This document shows positions 59,510-64,000 of a stretch of DNA of 64,000 nt, one piece after another (positions within the stretch are counted from its first letter, which is position 1; every line of letters begins with the position of its first letter). Below the pieces are notes generated by a model that did not search any database, had not been told where the DNA came from, and saw only the letters and a list, made by a program, of their open reading frames with translations. The stretch spans positions 1 through 64,000 of the forward strand of contig JANQFL010000038.1 in assembly GCA_028277845.1 (NCBI GenBank), written 5' to 3'. A program made the position numbers and the translations under genes. Source of the stretch: Sneathiellales bacterium. GTDB lineage: Bacteria > Pseudomonadota > Alphaproteobacteria > JANQFL01.

Positions 59510-61498
59510 ATGAATACGAAGAAACCGCCAGCCAAGCGAAAGAAGCCCAAGAAACCCGCCAAATCCGAACAGACCCTGTTCATGCGGCTGGTCAATTGGG
59601 GCGGGACGCTGTTGATCTGGAGCTTCATCGGCCTGGCCGTCATCATGGCCTACTACGCCTACGACTTGCCCAGCCTGGACCGGTTGGAGGCCGGATTCGA
59701 GCGTGAGCCCCGGGTGACCATACTGGCCCGTGACGGCAGCGAATTGTCCAGTTTCGGCGGGCACTACGGTCGGCCGGTCCCGCTCGGCGAAGTCCCGCCG
59801 ACCCTCGTCAACGCCGTGATCGCCACGGAAGACCGGCGCTTCTACCGCCACTTCGGCCTCGATGTATTCGGCCTGACCCGGGCCATGATCAGCAACGTGA
59901 AGGCCGGCCGGGTGGTGCAGGGCGGCAGCACGGTGACCCAGCAACTGGCCAAGAACGTCTGGCTGACGCCGGAACGCACCATCAAGCGCAAGGTGCAGGA
60001 GTTGCTGCTCGCTCTTTGGCTGGAGAAACGCTTCAGCAAGGACCAGATCCTCGAGCTTTATCTCAACCGGGTCTATCTCGGCGCCGGGACCTATGGCGCC
60101 GATGCCGCCGCCCGGCGCTATTTCGGCAAGTCGGTCCGCCGCATCAACCTGGCCGAATCGGCGATGCTGGCGGGTTTGCTCAAGGCGCCCAGCCGCTATT
60201 CGCCGGTGACCGATCTCAAGCGCGCACGGGAACGGGCCTCCCAGGTGCTCGAAAACATGGTGCGGTCGGGATACATTTCCCAGGCCCAGGCCAAGCTGGC
60301 GCGGCAGCGTCCGGCCGGGCTCGTCGCCCACGGCACCCGGGCGCGCAATGCCCGGTATTTCACAGACTGGATCGTCAACCGGCTGGACTCCTTCATCGGG
60401 CCGGTCGAGACCGACCTGGTGATCGTGACCACGCTGGATCCGGGTTTGCAGATCGCCGCCGAACGGGCCATCGAACAGTCATTGGCGGGTGAGGGAAGGA
60501 AACGCCGCGCGGACCAGGGGGCCCTGCTGGCCATGACCACGGGCGGCGCCGTGCGCGCCATGGTCGGTGGCCGCAGCTACGGCAAGAGCCAATACAATCG
60601 CGCGGTCTCGGCCCGGCGCCAGTCCGGTTCGGCGTTCAAGCTGTTCGTCTACCTGGCGGGCCTGGAAGCGGGCTATCGGCCGTCCGACCTGTGGGTCGAC
60701 AAGCCCATCAACATCAAAGGCTGGAAGCCCGGCAATTATTCCGGCCGTTACGCCGGACAGGTCACCATGCGTCAGGCCTTCGCCAAGTCGATCAATACGG
60801 TGGCGGTGCAGGTGGCCGAGAAGGTCGGGCGGGCGCAGGTGATCGACGCGGCCCGGCGCATGGGCGTGCGCGGCAAGCTGGCGCCCCATCCGTCGTTGGC
60901 CCTCGGCGTCGCCGACGTCAGCATGCTGGAAATGGTGACGGCCTACGCCGCGGTGGCCAACGGTGGCCGCAGCGTGCTGCCGCACGGCATCAACGAGATC
61001 CGCGACGGCGCGGGCAACGTATTGTACCGCCGCAGCGGCGGTGGCGGCGGCCGGGTGATCGCGGCGTCCAAGGCGGCCCGGCTGGCCGACATGATGGGCA
61101 CGGTGATCACCGAAGGCACCGGCCGCTCGGCCCGCCTCGGACGTCCCGCCGCCGGCAAGACCGGGACCAGCCAGGAATTCCGCGACGCCTGGTTCGTCGG
61201 CTTCACGTCCGATCTGGTCGCCGGCGTGTGGTACGGCAACGACGATGCATCGCCGATGAAGAAGGTCACCGGCGGCGGCATGCCGGCCAGGACCTGGAAG
61301 CAGTTCATGACCACCGCCCACGCCGGCCGCGACCCGGCGCCGCTCGCAGCCTCGGCCATACCCCTTGAGGAAGGGGCCAAAAGCCTGTGGAGCAAAATCG
61401 TTGAGCGCTTTGGCGGCGGTGTCACCGTGGGCGGTTCGAAGTCGTCGGAATCAAGCGTAAGGCGTGACGGTGACGAGGTGCTGCTGGAACGGCGTTAG
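59510..61498 (+). CDS. Class A penicillin-binding protein (transglycosylase/transpeptidase)
   Basis: Bifunctional peptidoglycan synthase of 662 residues. A Lys/Pro-rich cytoplasmic tail precedes one transmembrane helix (about 34-52). The GT51 transglycosylase domain has ATEDRRFYRHFG, QGGSTVTQQLAKN and ELYLNRVYLGAGTYG; the transpeptidase domain has the SxxK in SGSAFKLF (near residue 375), SIN near 427 and KTGTS near 550. The size and motif set fit the PBP1a/PBP1c-like short class. Converges with the MFS gene, overlapping 4 nt. Confidence 0.93.
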   Translation: MNTKKPPAKRKKPKKPAKSEQTLFMRLVNWGGTLLIWSFIGLAVIMAYYAYDLPSLDRLEAGFEREPRVTILARDGSELSSFGGHYGRPVPLGEVPPTLVNAVIATEDRRFYRHFGLDVFGLTRAMISNVKAGRVVQGGSTVTQQLAKNVWLTPERTIKRKVQELLLALWLEKRFSKDQILELYLNRVYLGAGTYGADAAARRYFGKSVRRINLAESAMLAGLLKAPSRYSPVTDLKRARERASQVLENMVRSGYISQAQAKLARQRPAGLVAHGTRARNARYFTDWIVNRLDSFIGPVETDLVIVTTLDPGLQIAAERAIEQSLAGEGRKRRADQGALLAMTTGGAVRAMVGGRSYGKSQYNRAVSARRQSGSAFKLFVYLAGLEAGYRPSDLWVDKPINIKGWKPGNYSGRYAGQVTMRQAFAKSINTVAVQVAEKVGRAQVIDAARRMGVRGKLAPHPSLALGVADVSMLEMVTAYAAVANGGRSVLPHGINEIRDGAGNVLYRRSGGGGGRVIAASKAARLADMMGTVITEGTGRSARLGRPAAGKTGTSQEFRDAWFVGFTSDLVAGVWYGNDDASPMKKVTGGGMPARTWKQFMTTAHAGRDPAPLAASAIPLEEGAKSLWSKIVERFGGGVTVGGSKSSESSVRRDGDEVLLERR

Positions 61499-62691
61499 GC
61501 TTTCGCGCGTCCCACCAGGATCGCATAGGCACCAAAGGCCAGGATGCCCATGACCCCGATCGCGGTGGCCATGGGGACCTGGGTGCCGTCGTGAAACTGC
61601 CCGACGCCGATGCCCACCAGGGCGGCGAATGCGAACTGAATGAAGCCGAGAAACGCCGCCGCCGTCCCGGCCATGTGGGGAAACGGCACCAGGGCGCCGG
61701 TCTGGGATTGCGGCATGACCTTGCCCAGGCCGATCATGAACACGACCATCGGCGCCATGACCGCCGCGATGTGATCGACCCGGGACCAGGCCAGGATCAG
61801 CATGGCCGCGCACGCGAGGGCCGTCAGTCCGATCCCGATCTGCAGAACGCGTTCCGGATCGAGCCACCCGGTCATCCGGCCGGACAAAAAGGTGCCGGCC
61901 ATATAGCCGAACACGGCCAGCGCGAAGTAATAACCGAAATGCTGTTGCTTGACCGCGAACACCTCGATCAGCACGAAGGACGAGCCGGAGATAAAGCTGA
62001 ACAAAGCGGCGTAACACAGGCAGCAGGTCAGGGCGTACCCCATGTAGCGGCGGTGGCGCAGCAACGTGGCGAAATTGCTCAGCATGCGGCCGGGTTTGAT
62101 GGCGTGCTGGTCCTTCTGGGCCAGGGATTCGGCCAGCAGGCGCCAGACCACAAAAAGAAACACGAAACCGTAAAGGCCGAGGAAGATGAAATTGCTTTCC
62201 CAGCCGAACCACACGGTCAGGTAGCTGCCGATCACCGGGGCGATCGCCGGCGCCAGGCCCATGGCGGTGCCGATATAGGACATGGCGCGGGCCGCACCCT
62301 CGCGGCCGTACAGGTCGCGCACGATAGCCCGGCCGATCACGGCGCCGGCGCAGGCGCCGATCGCCTGTAGAACACGGAACACGATCAGCGCCTCGATCGA
62401 CCAGGCCAGCGCACAGGCGATGCCGGCCATGCCGTAAATCGTCAGACCGATCATCAGCACCGGTTTGCGCCCGAACCGGTCGGACAGCGAACCGAAAACC
62501 AGCTGGCACACGGCGAAGGTGAAGATGAACCCGCTCAGGGTCAGCTGCACGTCGCCCGGCGTGGCCTCGAACGCCCGGGTCATGGTCGGCAGGGACGCCA
62601 GATACATGTCGGTCGACATGGGCCCCGACGCCACGAGGGCGGCCAGCAACAGGGTCAAACCAAGGGTTTCAGGGCGCAGCATGCGGTCCAT
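61495..62691 (-). CDS. Bcr/CflA-type MFS drug exporter
   Basis: A 398-residue inner-membrane exporter with 12 hydrophobic segments. The N-terminus MSTDMYLASLPTMTRAF and the loop GSLSDRFGRKPVLMIGLTIY (MFS motif A) match the Bcr/CflA multidrug subgroup, whose known substrates include bicyclomycin, sulfonamides or chloramphenicol. The substrate here is not predictable. Last 4 nt overlap the PBP gene on the other strand. Confidence 0.9.
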   Translation of the reverse strand: MDRMLRPETLGLTLLLAALVASGPMSTDMYLASLPTMTRAFEATPGDVQLTLSGFIFTFAVCQLVFGSLSDRFGRKPVLMIGLTIYGMAGIACALAWSIEALIVFRVLQAIGACAGAVIGRAIVRDLYGREGAARAMSYIGTAMGLAPAIAPVIGSYLTVWFGWESNFIFLGLYGFVFLFVVWRLLAESLAQKDQHAIKPGRMLSNFATLLRHRRYMGYALTCCLCYAALFSFISGSSFVLIEVFAVKQQHFGYYFALAVFGYMAGTFLSGRMTGWLDPERVLQIGIGLTALACAAMLILAWSRVDHIAAVMAPMVVFMIGLGKVMPQSQTGALVPFPHMAGTAAAFLGFIQFAFAALVGIGVGQFHDGTQVPMATAIGVMGILAFGAYAILVGRAKA

Positions 62692-62802
62692 CGGTCAGGG
62701 CGGAGGGGCGGCGGTGAAACCCGTTTGTAGGGGCCGCGGACACGAATGACAAATGCCCAGGGCGCATGGCGCTGCGCGCCCCGGACATGCAGCGCCGTGA
62801 CG

Positions 62803-63507
62803 TCAGCCGTAGCGATGCAGGCTCAAACCGTGCAAGCGGAGCCACTTTTGCGGCCGCTTGTAGCCCGGCCGCAGGCGCGAGACGATGGCCCAGAAGCGGG
62901 TGCTGTGGTTCATTTCCACCAAGTGGGCGCATTCGTGCGCGACCACGTAATCGATGACGTCCTCGCCGGCCAGCACCAGGCGCCAGGAAAACGACAACAC
63001 GCCGTCGTGGGTGCAACTGCCCCAACGGCTGCGGGCATCGTGCAAACGGATTCGCCGTATCGGCCGTTCGATCTGCTGTGCATAGGCATGGGCGCGGGAC
63101 GAAATCTCCTCGCGGGCCTGGCGTTTCAGCCAGTCGGTCAGCCGGCGCGGCAGATGGGCGGCGTCGCCGGCCACCCAGATGGTGTCGTCTTCGCGCCAGA
63201 CCGGCCCCAGACCGGCCGGGCCGCGTAGCGCGCCATAGTGGCGCACGGTGTGCTCCACACCCTTGAACGGCACGGCCGCGCCGTCGGCGAAATCCACCCG
63301 CGGCGGCAGCTCGGCGATCTGTTCGACCAGCCAGTCGTGTTTTTCCTCGATAAAGCGCAGGCCTTCGGCCTTGCTGGCCCGCTGCGGCAGCACCAGAACG
63401 ACGTCGCCGCTGGCCATGTCGACCCGCAGTGTCATGTATCTGGCCCGCTTCGAGCGGCGAATGACGATGGGGGTTTCGTGTTCGCCTATGGTCAGTGCTG
63501 CTGGCAT
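62803..63507 (-). CDS. YgjP-type zinc metallopeptidase (DUF45/SprT-like)
   Basis: A 234-residue protein of the M48-related YgjP (DUF45) family. The zinc motif is HECAHLVEMNHS (HExxH variant HECAH) near residue 186, with the third ligand region FWAIVSRLRPGYK. WGSCTHDGVLSFSWRLVLA upstream is another family block. No signal peptide, so probably cytoplasmic. Physiological role of the family is not established to my knowledge. Confidence 0.88.
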   Translation of the reverse strand: MPAALTIGEHETPIVIRRSKRARYMTLRVDMASGDVVLVLPQRASKAEGLRFIEEKHDWLVEQIAELPPRVDFADGAAVPFKGVEHTVRHYGALRGPAGLGPVWREDDTIWVAGDAAHLPRRLTDWLKRQAREEISSRAHAYAQQIERPIRRIRLHDARSRWGSCTHDGVLSFSWRLVLAGEDVIDYVVAHECAHLVEMNHSTRFWAIVSRLRPGYKRPQKWLRLHGLSLHRYG

Positions 63508-63677
63508 CTGAAGTTCGAATTCAATCAGCTATGTTCGAAATCGAAAAACGTTTTGGCGAATGTCAACAAACTGTCCTAAAGTTGTCATCTATCGTCATTA
63601 GGTTGCCCGCCGACCTGAGTCTTGCATGACGAATGCACAGATAATCAATGATTCATGACAGCGAGAGGTACATTACT

Positions 63678-64000
63678 ATGAAAGGGCAAAAAACACTCGT
63701 CGCCCTGACGGCCGCCGCCGCGTTCGGTCTGGCCGCCGGTCAGGCCGGTGCCGTGACCGAAATCCAGTGGTGGCATGCCATGGGCGGCACCAACGGCGAA
63801 CGCGTCAACAAAATCGCCGCCGACTTTAACGCGACCCAGTCCGAATACAAAGTCGTCCCGGCGTTCAAAGGCAACTACACCGAGACCATGACGGCGGCGA
63901 TCGCGGCCTTCCGGGCCAAGAAGCAGCCGCACATCGTGCAGGTCTTCGAAGTGGGCACCGCGACCATGATGGCCGCCGAGGGCGCCGTCTATCCCATCGA
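63678..64000 (+). CDS. ugpB: ABC transporter substrate-binding protein, UgpB-like (3' end outside window)
   Basis: The first 107 codons of a periplasmic binding protein. A signal peptide (KGQKTLVALTAAAAFGLAAGQAGA, given in part) is followed by VTEIQWWHAMGGTNGERVNKI and HIVQVFEVGTATMMAAEGAVYPI, which match sn-glycerol-3-phosphate-binding UgpB. The ligand and the rest of the transporter lie beyond the window, so the substrate is a family-level guess. ATG at 63678 follows GAGAGGTAC. Confidence 0.85.
   Translation, partial: MKGQKTLVALTAAAAFGLAAGQAGAVTEIQWWHAMGGTNGERVNKIAADFNATQSEYKVVPAFKGNYTETMTAAIAAFRAKKQPHIVQVFEVGTATMMAAEGAVYPI

Overview
The window is a GC-rich, gene-dense stretch of an alphaproteobacterial chromosome. 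Gene content and order point to the Rhodospirillales or a close relative: a Ros/MucR regulator, Irr and a CxxC-less Fur, the order glnD-murJ-trpS, miaB-phoH-HD-ybeY-corC-lnt-xre-metK-trmB, rimP-nusA-ylxR-infB-rbfA-truB-rpsO-pnp, and rpsT-dnaA-dnaN-recF-gyrB. This is an inference from gene families. I see no rRNA, convincing tRNA, insertion sequence, prophage or CRISPR array; nearly everything is core chromosome.

Layout. 1-7.8 kb: glnD (5' end outside the window), a TetR regulator behind a perfect 17-bp palindrome, murJ, trpS, a DUF2333 gene and a universal stress protein. 7.8-13 kb: a class III adenylate cyclase, an Nfu Fe-S scaffold, two tandem Bax-type glucosaminidases and a convergent polysaccharide deacetylase. 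13-25.6 kb: tsaB-rimI, mucR, fur, then the miaB-to-lnt operon, a small XRE regulator, metK and trmB. 26-36 kb: the rimP-nusA-infB translation operon through pnp, with several RNA hairpins between rpsO and pnp. 36-41 kb: an iron/redox neighbourhood with a cysteine-bearing nitronate-monooxygenase-like flavoprotein, Irr, a rubredoxin-less rubrerythrin, a GlpC/HdrB-like Fe-S protein and a DUF3501 protein. 41-43.3 kb: an SH3 protein, a D-2-hydroxyacid dehydrogenase and a small AbrB-Doc toxin-antitoxin pair. 43.3-49.8 kb (minus strand): ubiE-ubiB and coaBC-dut-rrf2-cysK-moeB/thiF. 49.8-64 kb: mutM, enoyl-CoA hydratase, rpsT, a 675-nt hairpin-rich gap, dnaA-dnaN-recF-gyrB, a small gyrB-linked protein, a class A PBP, an MFS exporter, a YgjP-type metallopeptidase and the start of a UgpB-like binding protein.

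The least ordinary region is 36-40.7 kb. Rubrerythrin, the Fe-S protein and DUF3501 lie in a row behind a strong promoter with an Irr-box-like half site, directly downstream of irr. I read this as a candidate iron-responsive peroxide-detoxifying redox chain in which the Fe-S protein and DUF3501 replace the missing rubredoxin. Other points: an AbrB-type antitoxin paired with Doc instead of Phd; a MucR, a MutM and a polysaccharide deacetylase that each lack a usual metal ligand; a 7TM-HD (PgpH-like) protein in an alphaproteobacterium; an Rrf2 regulator next to cysK, as in the CymR-CysK pair; and the structured leader ahead of dnaA. Short sites (promoters, operators, hairpins) were read by eye and their confidences are kept low.
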